NCBI GenBank assembly: GCA_902580225.1 | Contig: CACHJU010000001.1 | Coordinates: 1 to 64,000 of the forward strand | Reading direction: 5' to 3' | Source of the DNA: an uncultured Verrucomicrobiota bacterium | Lineage (GTDB): Bacteria > Verrucomicrobiota > Verrucomicrobiia > Opitutales > Seribacteraceae | DNA length: 64,000 nucleotides | Shown here: in pieces, positions 49,505 through 59,641 of the stretch | How positions within the stretch are numbered: the first letter of the stretch is position 1 | How the letters are laid out: every line of letters starts with the position of its first letter | Translations under genes and position numbers: made by a program | Notes under the pieces: generated by a model | Seen by the model: only the letters and a program-made list of their open reading frames with translations | What the model was told of the DNA's origin: nothing | Databases searched by the model: none

Positions 49505-51595
49505 TTAAATAGGTGAGGCAATCGGAAATTTTTCTTTAAATGGCAGTGCCTCTTCATCTACAGCATCTGGATTCGAAAAAATTCGGGTTGGATTTGTGTA
49601 AAGGGGGTTAATGTTAAACTTTCTCATTAACAATAGCATATCTTGTGAACTTGTTTGAATAGTCTTCACGGCCATAGTACTATTAGCTTTAATTGCAGCT
49701 TCATCGTTATTCTTTTTAATAGCTGCTTTTATGGCGATTGAAGATTTTAATTCAACTAAGTCTGCAACACTCGCGTCATAACCTAGTGCTAGAGAGGCCC
49801 CCGCGGTTGCTCCTTCTGAGGTACCTTGATAAATAGCCTGTTTTATAATTAATCCGTCTTCTCCGGATTTGATTCCACCAGTAATAGCACCATAGGTAGA
49901 TCCATAGCTAACCGCTTCTGCTGCGGAAATTGTTTCAAAATCATATGTTCTTTTATCTGGCATTGATTCATTTTTAAGTCCAACTATTTGAAAAATAGCT
50001 CCGTTTGCAGCACCGTGTGCTAGTGCTCTTGCAATCTCAATTTCAAATTCCTCAGTGACACCTTTAGGTTTGTCTACCATAGATAAATTATCAGCAGTTA
50101 TACCACCAGAAGTTGCCCCTTGGGCTGAGTAGTTGATAATCGGTTGCATTATTGTGGGGTAATAAACAGCAAGCCCAGTATTTCCAATTAAGGAACCAAG
50201 AGCTGAACCGCTAGCAACATCCAATATTTCTCTTCGGGTAGTTTTATTGTTAGTATCTTCGATAGTTGGATCGTTTTCTATATATTTGCTAGCAGCGTTG
50301 ATTGCTCCATTAGCACTCCCTTTAGCAGTGGCTTTTGCGAGAGAATTTCTTGCATAAATTTCCCACCCGTCTTCGTATTCCCAAGTCTTATCGAGGACGC
50401 TTGCCAATTGTGCACCCATCGCGGTGCCAAAAGAAACTGATTCGGCAAGACGATTTAATTTTAGGGCACTTCCTTGGTCTAAGGATGATGAAATAGCAGA
50501 AAACGCAATTTCTTGAGAGAGCACTTCTGCAGTAGTTTCAGGTAAAAATAAATTACGACTTTCCTCATTACTTGAAGTGTTATATACAGCACCCAGAGTC
50601 AATCCAGTTGAAAGAGCTTTGGTAATTTCATAAGTAAATAATGTGTTATCACCAGGGAGGCCAGAAATAAATTCAACTGTTCCTTCCATTATTCCTGAAC
50701 CAAGAGTTTTTGAGTAATTCCGAATGTTTTGTTCTGACAAAGCTCCGTCGGTATTGGTAAATAATCCATCTGATAAGCCTTTCGCGGCAAATTCAAGGAA
50801 GCGTGCCTTTTCAGGATCAAATTTCATGAAATTTGGTACACCGTCAAAAAGCATCTCATCGTTTTTAACCCCCCTGGTTGCTTCGACATTAGTTATAAGA
50901 GGAGAAAAACCAATAGCAGTGATTGTAGATTCGCTTAATATTTTTAAAAGTGCTGCAACTGAGCTTTTAGCAACAGTCTTTTGAAGGACTTCAGGATCTG
51001 TTGTTATTTTCGCTTTATCAATAGAATTTATGAGGATTTGTGACAAGTCTCTTGACCAGACTGGTATGCTTCCATTCCATGACTTAACTTTTTCTGGAAT
51101 CAAGTTTGAGAAAACAATTTGTGGTAATTGGATAATGGTATTTGCGAGATTATCACCTTTTGCTTCGGAAGCTCGCATGAAAGAAATTAGAACAGAATTA
51201 ATTCCAGCTAAAAGATCTGTGTCTGAAAGGGTGAAATTGACTTTGTTTTGTGCTAAATAATTGACGGCGAATTCTACTGCTTCCAATAAACTTTCATTCC
51301 CTAAATTTGAAAAAGTATTTGTCAGTGAATTAGTAAGGGGTAATAAATCTGGAAGTAAAGCTTTGCTTTGTTCAACAGCGTTTTGTATAGAGGTGCTAGC
51401 CCCTTGACTCAGTCTTCGTTGGTTTTTCTTAGTGCTATTAATTTTAGTTCCACGAATTTCTTGCAAATTAATTAAGATTGTTGATTCGACTAGCGCTTTA
51501 TTCATATTCGCTTTTAGCGTAATAAAAAAGCTGAAGTAAAAGACTGAAAATAAAGTCAGAAGTAGTGGCTTTCTGATGACTAATAAGTAGGGCAT
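49505..51595 (-). CDS. Hypothetical secreted protein with repeated GxxxG(A) motifs
   Basis: N-terminal hydrophobic segment; repeats such as FGTAMGA, KGSANGA, SGSALGS, QGATSGG, HGAANGA, YGSTYGA, QGTSEGA. Confidence 0.7.
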   Translation of the reverse strand: MPYLLVIRKPLLLTLFSVFYFSFFITLKANMNKALVESTILINLQEIRGTKINSTKKNQRRLSQGASTSIQNAVEQSKALLPDLLPLTNSLTNTFSNLGNESLLEAVEFAVNYLAQNKVNFTLSDTDLLAGINSVLISFMRASEAKGDNLANTIIQLPQIVFSNLIPEKVKSWNGSIPVWSRDLSQILINSIDKAKITTDPEVLQKTVAKSSVAALLKILSESTITAIGFSPLITNVEATRGVKNDEMLFDGVPNFMKFDPEKARFLEFAAKGLSDGLFTNTDGALSEQNIRNYSKTLGSGIMEGTVEFISGLPGDNTLFTYEITKALSTGLTLGAVYNTSSNEESRNLFLPETTAEVLSQEIAFSAISSSLDQGSALKLNRLAESVSFGTAMGAQLASVLDKTWEYEDGWEIYARNSLAKATAKGSANGAINAASKYIENDPTIEDTNNKTTRREILDVASGSALGSLIGNTGLAVYYPTIMQPIINYSAQGATSGGITADNLSMVDKPKGVTEEFEIEIARALAHGAANGAIFQIVGLKNESMPDKRTYDFETISAAEAVSYGSTYGAITGGIKSGEDGLIIKQAIYQGTSEGATAGASLALGYDASVADLVELKSSIAIKAAIKKNNDEAAIKANSTMAVKTIQTSSQDMLLLMRKFNINPLYTNPTRIFSNPDAVDEEALPFKEKFPIASPI

Positions 51596-51637
51596 TGGTA
51601 ATCTAAAATTTAAACTTACAATTAGATTAAAAATAAT

Positions 51638-53242
51638 TCAACCTAATTGCATTGCCAATTTTTTTTCGGTTAGAATAGCATATTTTAGAGCGGCACCAAC
51701 AAATGTTGAAAACATCATAAGGCATGCTGGAGTTTGACTAGGGAAATCAACAAAAGCAAAAAGTAAAAAAACAATAACCCCGATTAATAAAAATTTAGCA
51801 AATAAGGAATTAGATTTAAAAAATATTCTGAAAATAAAATATAAATAAGGGCATGCAAGCACAAGTCCGATTATCCCAAATTCAGATAACTTTTCCAACC
51901 AGTCATTGTGTGCAAAACCAACGAGAGGAGTATATTTTTGATGTGCAGCTTGAATTCCTGCCCTTCTTATTTTTCTAACTTCATAAGACTGATAAATTGG
52001 ATTTATAATCCTGTAGGAATTGAACCCATAACCAAATATAGGTTTACCCTTAATCTGCGACAGTAAATCATTCCATAATAAAATTCTTAGAGGTGGTTTC
52101 CCCTTTTTGATATCTTCGAATTGTATTTTGAAATTATTTGTCATTTCTTTAGTGGTATCAGAGCTTATTTTACTAATTAAATTATGTAATAAAAAAATTC
52201 CTGTCATAAATGTGATTAAAAAAATGCTTAAGCTTTTAAGCGAAAAAATTTTAAAAAATGTAAATATCATTGTTAAACATACAGTGACAGAAATAAGCAT
52301 CAAAAATATCCCTGATCTCGAACCTGATAGCGGAATTGAAATCAAAATTGAAAGTAAAGTAAGAAACAAAATTAGGCTTGAAACTTTCCTAGTAAATAAC
52401 CAACCAAATCTTCTGTAATTATCTAATAAAAGTCCAAAGCTTGAGCAAAAACCTAAAAGAGCGAATGCACACCAATGATTTTTATAGGTAAAACTTGAGA
52501 AAAAGTATCGTGGTTCTGGGGTATCCCATATGCCAAATATTTCTAGTTTATTATCAGATGGTACGTAATTCAATTTTTGAATTATACCAACAAATGCAAG
52601 AATACCTATATTGGCAGAAATTACTAGGAAAATAGTTCTGACAGTTTTTCTTTTTTTAATATTTAAAAAAAGAATTATCCCTATCAAGACTTGACAAATT
52701 TTATGAAAGAAAGAGGTGTATAAACTTTTGTTACTCAAAGCAGATGAGGGTATATACAAATTAGAATTGACCTTAATGAGATTTTCATATTCTAAAATCA
52801 GTTTTGAAACAGTTCCTTTATCTTTTGGATATCTGTCAAAAAACCGATTTTTGAAGTCAAAAAAAATTGCATGTGCCAGTTCTGGGTTTTGTTGTGATAT
52901 ATATTTAATATCTTGAAAGACTTCAGAAGTCATAATAATCTTTTCAATGTCTGTTTCTTGAGTAAAAAATCTTTCAATATTTAAATTAGACCATTCAGAC
53001 TCTTTTAATATATCATATGAAGGATTTGAGTAGGAAAGAACAAACTGCAAGCAAAGTAAGACTACAGGCAGAATTATTAGAAAACGAAACGATACTTTTT
53101 CATTGGATTTAAAAAAAGATAACAATGAAATCAAAACAAGTATGTTTACTGTATGTAAAATCCAATCACCAGCTAACCCTGCTTTTGCCCAAGAAACTAG
53201 TATCAGTAGAACAATAAGTAATTTTATTGTAAATATATTCAA
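51638..53242 (-). CDS. O-antigen ligase / polymerase family membrane protein (Wzy/WaaL-like)
   Basis: Many TM helices and long periplasmic loop; YKNHWCAFALLGFCSSFGLLL, SGSRSGIFLMLI, GYGFNSYRIINP, FAHNDWLEKLSEFGIIGLVL. Confidence 0.85.
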   Translation of the reverse strand: MNIFTIKLLIVLLILVSWAKAGLAGDWILHTVNILVLISLLSFFKSNEKVSFRFLIILPVVLLCLQFVLSYSNPSYDILKESEWSNLNIERFFTQETDIEKIIMTSEVFQDIKYISQQNPELAHAIFFDFKNRFFDRYPKDKGTVSKLILEYENLIKVNSNLYIPSSALSNKSLYTSFFHKICQVLIGIILFLNIKKRKTVRTIFLVISANIGILAFVGIIQKLNYVPSDNKLEIFGIWDTPEPRYFFSSFTYKNHWCAFALLGFCSSFGLLLDNYRRFGWLFTRKVSSLILFLTLLSILISIPLSGSRSGIFLMLISVTVCLTMIFTFFKIFSLKSLSIFLITFMTGIFLLHNLISKISSDTTKEMTNNFKIQFEDIKKGKPPLRILLWNDLLSQIKGKPIFGYGFNSYRIINPIYQSYEVRKIRRAGIQAAHQKYTPLVGFAHNDWLEKLSEFGIIGLVLACPYLYFIFRIFFKSNSLFAKFLLIGVIVFLLFAFVDFPSQTPACLMMFSTFVGAALKYAILTEKKLAMQLG

Positions 53243-53339
53243 GAATTATGTATTAGATATTTATACTACCTTTAAGATTATGAATATATTGACAATATTT
53301 CAATAATCGATTCAAATGACCTCTGTTTACTAATTTAAA

Positions 53340-54611
53340 ATGCTCCAAATTACTCATATTTGTTATATTAGTATAATAATAATTTACCTTCTTGGGTCAT
53401 CATTTACTGAATGCTTCGGTTTGGTTGAAGGAAAGCTTGGTAAAATCCAAGCCACTGCGACTTTAGGCGGCGAATACGATTCTAGAGTATTTGGTATCTC
53501 TTCAGATTCATTTCAGGGTGCAAAGTCATCTAGCAGTTCATTGATTGCAGCAAATGAACTTAAAAGTGAAGATGATTTTATTATTCGTTTTTCACCAGCT
53601 TTACATTTTTCCAAGAAACTTAAATGGTTTTCATTTACCGGTACTGCTGGGGTTGATCTAGTTCAGTATATCAAAAATGACGATAAAAGTTATACCCAAC
53701 CAATCACAACCTTTTCTATTGATTTTGATGAAACTTTATCCAAGCAAAAACGAGTCTCCAACAATGCCAAAATACGATTTGATGCAACATTTGATTTAGG
53801 TCAAAATGTTGGAGCTAGTGTGCTCGAACAAGATTTAATATCTTACACTTTCTTTGCTGCTAGTGCTAATGTAAGATATAACCACAGTCCAAAATTTGGA
53901 GTCGGTGGGGGAACATCATATAATCTTAAACACTATCAAACCGGGGCAACACAAACTCGAGTCTACCAAGATATTTCAACTTTACCTCTTTCGGCACAAG
54001 CATTTTACATTTATTCTGAGAAACTAGATTTTTACACAGATTATACTTTTACGAGAACAAAAGATGATCAAGATGGGTCTTCAACATTAACCGACAGTAA
54101 GTCTCATTCTGTGTCAATTGGAGCACAAGGTGATTATTCATCAAAATTGTCTGGAAATGCAAGGGTAGGTTTTTCTGTTCAAAAGTTCGATAATGACCTT
54201 GTTTCTAAGCAAAGTAACTTAATAACCTCAATTGGTGTTAATTGGAAATTAAATTCCAAAACATCTTTTGGACTAAATATAAATCGAGCATTTTCTCCAT
54301 CGGCTCAGGGTTTTTCGACTTTTAGCACAATGACGCGAATTAGTGCTGATCATCGATTAATGGAAGACCTCACTGCTCAAGCATACCTTTCTGCCGGAAA
54401 TGTAAATTATACATACCCTCCGTCTGGTGATGGGGCTGTATCTGCCCGTGACTCCACTTCCTTGAATCAATATGGCTTAGGTTTTAATATAATGAAACAA
54501 ATTTCTGAAAGAGTTTCTGCAACTGCTGGTTATGATTACTCATTTGTTGATCGATCAAAGGAAAATTATGGCAGGCACATTTTGCGGGCTGATGTAACTG
54601 GAAGATTTTAG
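53340..54611 (+). CDS. Outer-membrane beta-barrel protein of the exopolysaccharide locus
   Basis: Signal peptide, then alternating amphipathic strands (e.g. SGNARVGFSVQKFDNDL...), C-terminal RHILRADVTGRF. Confidence 0.7.
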   Translation: MLQITHICYISIIIIYLLGSSFTECFGLVEGKLGKIQATATLGGEYDSRVFGISSDSFQGAKSSSSSLIAANELKSEDDFIIRFSPALHFSKKLKWFSFTGTAGVDLVQYIKNDDKSYTQPITTFSIDFDETLSKQKRVSNNAKIRFDATFDLGQNVGASVLEQDLISYTFFAASANVRYNHSPKFGVGGGTSYNLKHYQTGATQTRVYQDISTLPLSAQAFYIYSEKLDFYTDYTFTRTKDDQDGSSTLTDSKSHSVSIGAQGDYSSKLSGNARVGFSVQKFDNDLVSKQSNLITSIGVNWKLNSKTSFGLNINRAFSPSAQGFSTFSTMTRISADHRLMEDLTAQAYLSAGNVNYTYPPSGDGAVSARDSTSLNQYGLGFNIMKQISERVSATAGYDYSFVDRSKENYGRHILRADVTGRF

Positions 54612-54615
54612 ATTA

Positions 54616-55269
54616 ATGAGATTTAACAAAATCCATAAAACTATTTACATGGTCTTTGTGATTAATTTCTTCAATATTTTTCTTTGTGCTCAGTCTAAAT
54701 ACAGTACAGATCCATCGATTATGAAAGATCCTTCAGGATATAAATTGAGGACTGGAGATCGCATCAGCATTTCAGTTCAAGGAGAACCTGAGGCAACTGT
54801 TGAAATTCAAATTAATAATGATGGTAAAGGTAGACCAGCATATTTAACAGAATTTAAACTTTCTGGCTCCAGCACAAAGCAAATTGAAGAATTACTAACA
54901 GAGGAATATCGTAAACAGTTAATTTACAAAAACCCAATTGTAAGGATCCATGTTTTAAAATATTCCGATCGTGTCATTTTTTTATCTGGTTCCGTCAACA
55001 AAAAAGGTCCATATGTTTTTCCTCCTGAAGTTGAGGCAATGAACATTGTAGAAGTAATTGCTCGAGCAGGAGGATTTAGTGATATTGCAAAAAAAAATAA
55101 GGTTTATGTAACCAGAACTTTTTATAATGAAAAAGGTGAATTAAGAGATTCTAAAACATACGAGGTTAATGTCGAAGCCTTGAGTACCGGTTCTTTAATT
55201 TCCGGTTCTTCAAAGCGTTTTTGGATATATCCTGGTGATCGAATTGAAGTGCCAGAAAGGCTAATCTGA
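54616..55269 (+). CDS. Polysaccharide export outer-membrane protein (Wza/SLBB-like)
   Basis: YKLRTGDRISISVQGEPEATVEIQINNDGKG... and VIFLSGSVNKKGPYVFPPEVEAMNIVEVIARAGGFSDIAKKNKVYVTR. Confidence 0.9.
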   Translation: MRFNKIHKTIYMVFVINFFNIFLCAQSKYSTDPSIMKDPSGYKLRTGDRISISVQGEPEATVEIQINNDGKGRPAYLTEFKLSGSSTKQIEELLTEEYRKQLIYKNPIVRIHVLKYSDRVIFLSGSVNKKGPYVFPPEVEAMNIVEVIARAGGFSDIAKKNKVYVTRTFYNEKGELRDSKTYEVNVEALSTGSLISGSSKRFWIYPGDRIEVPERLI

Positions 55270-57542
55270 TGGAAGAAGACTTTGATAACATAGACTCTAA
55301 TACTCCTCGTCCTACAAAAAGTAAAGGCAAGGGTATTTCCGAGTTTTTACTTGTCATAAGGGATAGGTGGTTACTTTCCATTGCATTAGCTTTACCATTC
55401 TCTCTAGGATATGTTTATACTAAGTTCCAAGATACAGAATTTTTCCAATCAAGTTCCTCTTTCAGATTAATTCCGCCTCCTGCTGTTCTTAATTTACAAA
55501 AAGTAGATCGTGATACTCAAGTTCAAGGTCTCGTTGCAAAACATACAGAGGGATTAAATAGCCAACAATTACGAGCAAGTGTTGTTCAAAGAATATCTGA
55601 CAATCCTGAATCAAAGTCTATTATGTTGGCCCCATATTTAAGAGATGGAATTCCGACTGGAGTTGATTCTACCGTATCGTACTCTATAAGCGTTTCTCCT
55701 CCATCTGAAGGAAGACCAAGATTCATAATTTCCTCTACTTCGAGAAGTGCAAAAGGGGCAATGCTTGTTGCCGATGTTGTTCAGACTGAGTATGAAAAAC
55801 TACATAAAGGTCGAAAAACTCAACAAGTTGAATCCGTTCGAAATTTATTGGAAAGTTTGCTTACACAAAGTATTGCAAAAGAATCTAAATTGGCTGAAGA
55901 AATGTCGAATTATAAAAAAGAGCTTGGACTCCCTTTTATTGAGGATGAGAAGAAAGATACTGCTGTGAGAAAAAGTCAATACTCATCTGAAATTACCAAT
56001 TCCAAACTAGAACAAATTAAAATAGATTCTCTTCTAAGGCAAGTCTTACAAATTCAAGCTAGAATCGGAACAAGGGCAAATTCTAATCGATCTAACGATA
56101 TTGATAATGATATTGCTTTGATTAAAGACTTTTTTGAAATTGATGCCATCGAGAAATTTGGGAGTGTTCCAAATTTAAGAAAAACACTATATGATTTAGA
56201 GAAAACTCGAAAACGGTATGCCGAAGGGTCTCCTGGTTATTTAGAAAGGCATCCTGCAATGTTAAGGAATGCCCAACAGGTTCATGAAGTCAAAAATTCA
56301 TTGATAACCGAAGTAACTTCAGCAATAGAGGATTTAAAAGATAAAAGACTTCAACTTATTGCACAAGAACATGAATTTCAACAAGCAATGGGAAAAGTGC
56401 AATCAGAATCAATGAAGTTAAGTGATATAGAAGAATGGTTGGTTAACAAAGAGAGGGAACTAAATGTTGTTCGAGGTAGCACAGATCAAATACAAAAACG
56501 ATTAAATGAAGTTCGCATAGAACAAGCTTTACCGTCTGAGCAGGAAGAACCTTTGCATAAAGAACAATATGCTTATTTGCCGGGCAGTCCCTTTACTCCT
56601 AATAAAGCGAAAATAAGAAATACTGGAATGTACATATTTTTTGGTCTTTTCCTTGCAATTCCGATCTGTCTAGAATTTATAGATAATCGGGTAAAGTCAC
56701 CTTTTGATGTTGAAGTATTTATTGGCAAGGATTTGATTGCTGGAATCCCAAAGATTTCTGAAGTTGAAGAAATAGAAAGACCATTGATTGTAGGTAATGA
56801 TTTAGACGATGGTTTAACAGAATCCTTTAGGAGTATGTATAGTAGAATCCAAATGAATTCTCATACTGACTATCCTAAGAGCATTCTGATTACTTCTGCT
56901 ATTCCTAGTGAAGGTAAAAGCCTAATTTCGGCAAATTTAGCTTATAGTTGTGCTAACCACGGAAGGAAAACTATTCTTGTTGACTTTGACTTGAGAAGAC
57001 CAGGATTACATAAATTCTGCGATTTAGATAATAAAAAAGGGTTAGTTTCATTGGTTAACCAAGCTTCAATTAATACAGATTCTTTAGAATTAACCTTAAC
57101 TGAAACAGCCAAAGAAATCCATCCTAATCTTTTTATTTTACCATCCGGAGGTAAAACTCGAGCTGCAACCGAAATGCTTGAACAAAAAGAGTTTGATATT
57201 GTTCACTCAGAGTTGCGAAAAAAATACGATGTCATTATTGTAGACAGCCCTCCAATTGGGTTATTTCCAGATTCGTTAGCTATTGCTAGAAAAGTTGATG
57301 AAGTACTTTTTGTTACTCGCTATGGGAAAGTTTCAAGAAAGGTAGCTAAGAATCTTGTTGAAAATCTGGAAGAGACAGGGGTCAATGTTTTAGGAGTGGT
57401 ACTTAATGATTTGCCTCAAAAGAAAACACCTGGTTATTATTACTCTGGTTATTACGGATATGGATATTTTCGCTATAAGTATTACAATAAATATTATGGC
57501 AAAGATAAGGGAGAAGAAGTATTTTTTAATAACCAGACATAA
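55269..57542 (+). CDS. Polysaccharide co-polymerase / BY-type tyrosine kinase (Wzc-like)
   Basis: Two TM segments flanking a coiled coil, ITSAIPSEGKSLISANLAYSCANHGRKTILVDFDLRRP Walker A/A', VIIVDSPPIGLFPDSL Walker B, tyrosine-rich tail. Confidence 0.92.
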   Translation: MEEDFDNIDSNTPRPTKSKGKGISEFLLVIRDRWLLSIALALPFSLGYVYTKFQDTEFFQSSSSFRLIPPPAVLNLQKVDRDTQVQGLVAKHTEGLNSQQLRASVVQRISDNPESKSIMLAPYLRDGIPTGVDSTVSYSISVSPPSEGRPRFIISSTSRSAKGAMLVADVVQTEYEKLHKGRKTQQVESVRNLLESLLTQSIAKESKLAEEMSNYKKELGLPFIEDEKKDTAVRKSQYSSEITNSKLEQIKIDSLLRQVLQIQARIGTRANSNRSNDIDNDIALIKDFFEIDAIEKFGSVPNLRKTLYDLEKTRKRYAEGSPGYLERHPAMLRNAQQVHEVKNSLITEVTSAIEDLKDKRLQLIAQEHEFQQAMGKVQSESMKLSDIEEWLVNKERELNVVRGSTDQIQKRLNEVRIEQALPSEQEEPLHKEQYAYLPGSPFTPNKAKIRNTGMYIFFGLFLAIPICLEFIDNRVKSPFDVEVFIGKDLIAGIPKISEVEEIERPLIVGNDLDDGLTESFRSMYSRIQMNSHTDYPKSILITSAIPSEGKSLISANLAYSCANHGRKTILVDFDLRRPGLHKFCDLDNKKGLVSLVNQASINTDSLELTLTETAKEIHPNLFILPSGGKTRAATEMLEQKEFDIVHSELRKKYDVIIVDSPPIGLFPDSLAIARKVDEVLFVTRYGKVSRKVAKNLVENLEETGVNVLGVVLNDLPQKKTPGYYYSGYYGYGYFRYKYYNKYYGKDKGEEVFFNNQT

Positions 57543-57603
57543 TATTCTTATTTGGATCTATATAAAAATTATGCCGCTAGAGTTTTGTTAGAGTATTTTT
57601 ATT

Positions 57604-57849
57604 ATGCTAGATATAGAATCGAATAAAGATAAAATATTTGAATATAAAACAACAACAATCTCGCCCGATGGAATTAGGGTGAAAGGAGATGATATCAGCA
57701 TTAAAATTGCCGATTTATTAGATGATTTATGTAATGAACATGCAAATGACGGATGGAGGGTAATTTCAATAGTACCGTCTATGAAGAGTGAGGGAGCTGT
57801 AATAAAAATGTTGGTTACTTTTGAAAGATTAAAAAAAAACAAAAATTAG
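57604..57849 (+). CDS. Small protein, DUF4177-like
   Basis: FEYKTTTISPDG...LLDDLCNEHANDGWRVISIVPS pattern. Confidence 0.55.
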   Translation: MLDIESNKDKIFEYKTTTISPDGIRVKGDDISIKIADLLDDLCNEHANDGWRVISIVPSMKSEGAVIKMLVTFERLKKNKN

Positions 57850-57850
57850 C

Positions 57851-58294
57851 TTAAAGATATTCTACTGCCGTAACATTTATTTGATTTATTGTAATAATAA
57901 AAAAATCGCGATTTTTTTCACATAGTTGATATTCTAAAGAGTTTGGACTCCATTTTGATTCCACAATTTCATCCCATTTATAAAGTCTTCTTTCCCAATG
58001 ATTCCCAACAGTAGTGTTGGAAGCCAAAATTGAGTATTTAAATCCAACGAGTTTATTAAAATCTTGATTGGATATTCCGTTTTTAACCTCTAAAAGAATT
58101 TCACTTTCGAATCCTCTCAAGTTATTCATAGCTTCCTGTCTCATTTTAAGTTGAAAATTTTGTTGTTCGAGACGGATTTTTTCTGATTGTTGGGTAAATT
58201 GCTGATCTGGATCCCATTTTTTATTACATGAAAAGAGCAATAAAAATGGGATTATTAACGAGTACTTATTAATAAGAAATGATAATAGATTCAT
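57851..58294 (-). CDS. Hypothetical lipoprotein
   Basis: LIIPFLLLFSCNKK lipobox; no family recognised. Confidence 0.6.
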   Translation of the reverse strand: MNLLSFLINKYSLIIPFLLLFSCNKKWDPDQQFTQQSEKIRLEQQNFQLKMRQEAMNNLRGFESEILLEVKNGISNQDFNKLVGFKYSILASNTTVGNHWERRLYKWDEIVESKWSPNSLEYQLCEKNRDFFIITINQINVTAVEYL

Positions 58295-58319
58295 TTGGCA
58301 TCCAAGTTGCTATATTTTT

Positions 58320-58862
58320 TTGTTGATAAACCCTTTGACATCATTTGCACATCGTATCGAGCGTCAAGCCTCGAGTCTTTCTTCTACCATGGTATTACCA
58401 GAAGTGAATTCTAATAATTTCTTTTTTCGTTTATCACGGTTTCCGGTTGAAGGAGTAGAAACTATTTTAGATATACATTCATCTGGAGATAGAATATTCA
58501 TCAGCGTAACACGCTTTCGCAAATCAATTAGAAAACATTACATAAACTCCAAAAATAGTGAAATTGTTGTAAATCCCAAAATCGATGTTGAGATTTCAAT
58601 ATCTGAATTCAATCGCAACGAACCAATTTTAAAAGATATAACAAATAATAATATTTTTAATCTTCTCTCAGATTTATCGACTGATATTAACGATAATCAT
58701 TATTTCATATTTTTCACAGATTCGCATAATTGTATTTCTTCTGGAATAAGTAATCCTTATGAAAAACATAATGAACAATGGATCAGAATATTGAATAGAT
58801 CATACGGATCAGAGCTTGCTCCTCCAAGAAGAATTATAAAGAGAAGTTTAATATCAAAATGA
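58320..58862 (+). CDS. Hypothetical protein upstream of pssA (start uncertain: TTG at 58320 or ATG at 58389)
   Basis: Coding-like ORF whose stop overlaps the pssA start; no family recognised. Confidence 0.5.
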   Translation: MLINPLTSFAHRIERQASSLSSTMVLPEVNSNNFFFRLSRFPVEGVETILDIHSSGDRIFISVTRFRKSIRKHYINSKNSEIVVNPKIDVEISISEFNRNEPILKDITNNNIFNLLSDLSTDINDNHYFIFFTDSHNCISSGISNPYEKHNEQWIRILNRSYGSELAPPRRIIKRSLISK

Positions 58863-59641
58863 ATCAAAAAAGAATTCAAAAGATATCTTTACCAAAATTA
58901 TTACCTAATATTTTTACCACCGTAGGTTTATGCTCTGGTTTGACTGGTATTCGATTTGCACTTGATGGTAATTGGAAAAATGCAGTTTTTTGTATTTTAG
59001 TGGCCGCATGTTTTGATATGATTGATGGGTTATCAGCAAGACTTTTAAAGGCATTTTCTCCTTTTGGTGCAGAACTCGATAGTCTTGCTGATACAATTAG
59101 TTTCGGGGTTTCGCCAGCAATTATAACATTCTTATGGATTCGCGAACCGTTAGTTTCTACCAACCAAGAATATTTACTTGAATGGTACTGGATTCCATTT
59201 TTGTTTTATTCCGCGTGTAACGCTTTTAGGTTAGCTAGATTTAATGTAATGCATTTTGGAGAGTCGATGGAAAAAGAAGATAAAAGTTATTTCATTGGTG
59301 TACCTGCACCGGCTGCTGCCGGACTTGTTCTAATGCCACTAGGACTAGATTTTATTCTAACTCGATTTAATATAACTTCGATTATATCCTCACATCCCTT
59401 GCCAGTTATCTGTTGGGTAATGTTAATTTCATTGCTTATGATCTCTCGTTTTCCCACTTTTTCGTTCAGAAATGTTCGGTTCAACATCGCATCCAATAAG
59501 GCACTTTTAGTATTAATCTCAGTTTGTTTAGGAGTATCAATTTTTATGAAAGAAACTTGGATATTTTTATTTTCTGTTGGAGTACTTTATTTTTTAAGCA
59601 TTCCTTTTGCCTATTTTGCAGCAAGAAAAGATAATATTTAG
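58859..59641 (+). CDS. pssA: CDP-diacylglycerol--serine O-phosphatidyltransferase
   Basis: CDP-alcohol phosphatidyltransferase motif DMIDGLSARLLKAFSPFGAELDSLAD; multi-TM. Confidence 0.9.
   Translation: MNQKRIQKISLPKLLPNIFTTVGLCSGLTGIRFALDGNWKNAVFCILVAACFDMIDGLSARLLKAFSPFGAELDSLADTISFGVSPAIITFLWIREPLVSTNQEYLLEWYWIPFLFYSACNAFRLARFNVMHFGESMEKEDKSYFIGVPAPAAAGLVLMPLGLDFILTRFNITSIISSHPLPVICWVMLISLLMISRFPTFSFRNVRFNIASNKALLVLISVCLGVSIFMKETWIFLFSVGVLYFLSIPFAYFAARKDNI

Noticed and set aside
51638-53242. Plus-strand ORFs (52107-52418, 52716-52916, 53103-53306) opposite the polymerase gene
   Set aside because: Hydrophobic antisense translations of a membrane protein; no independent evidence.
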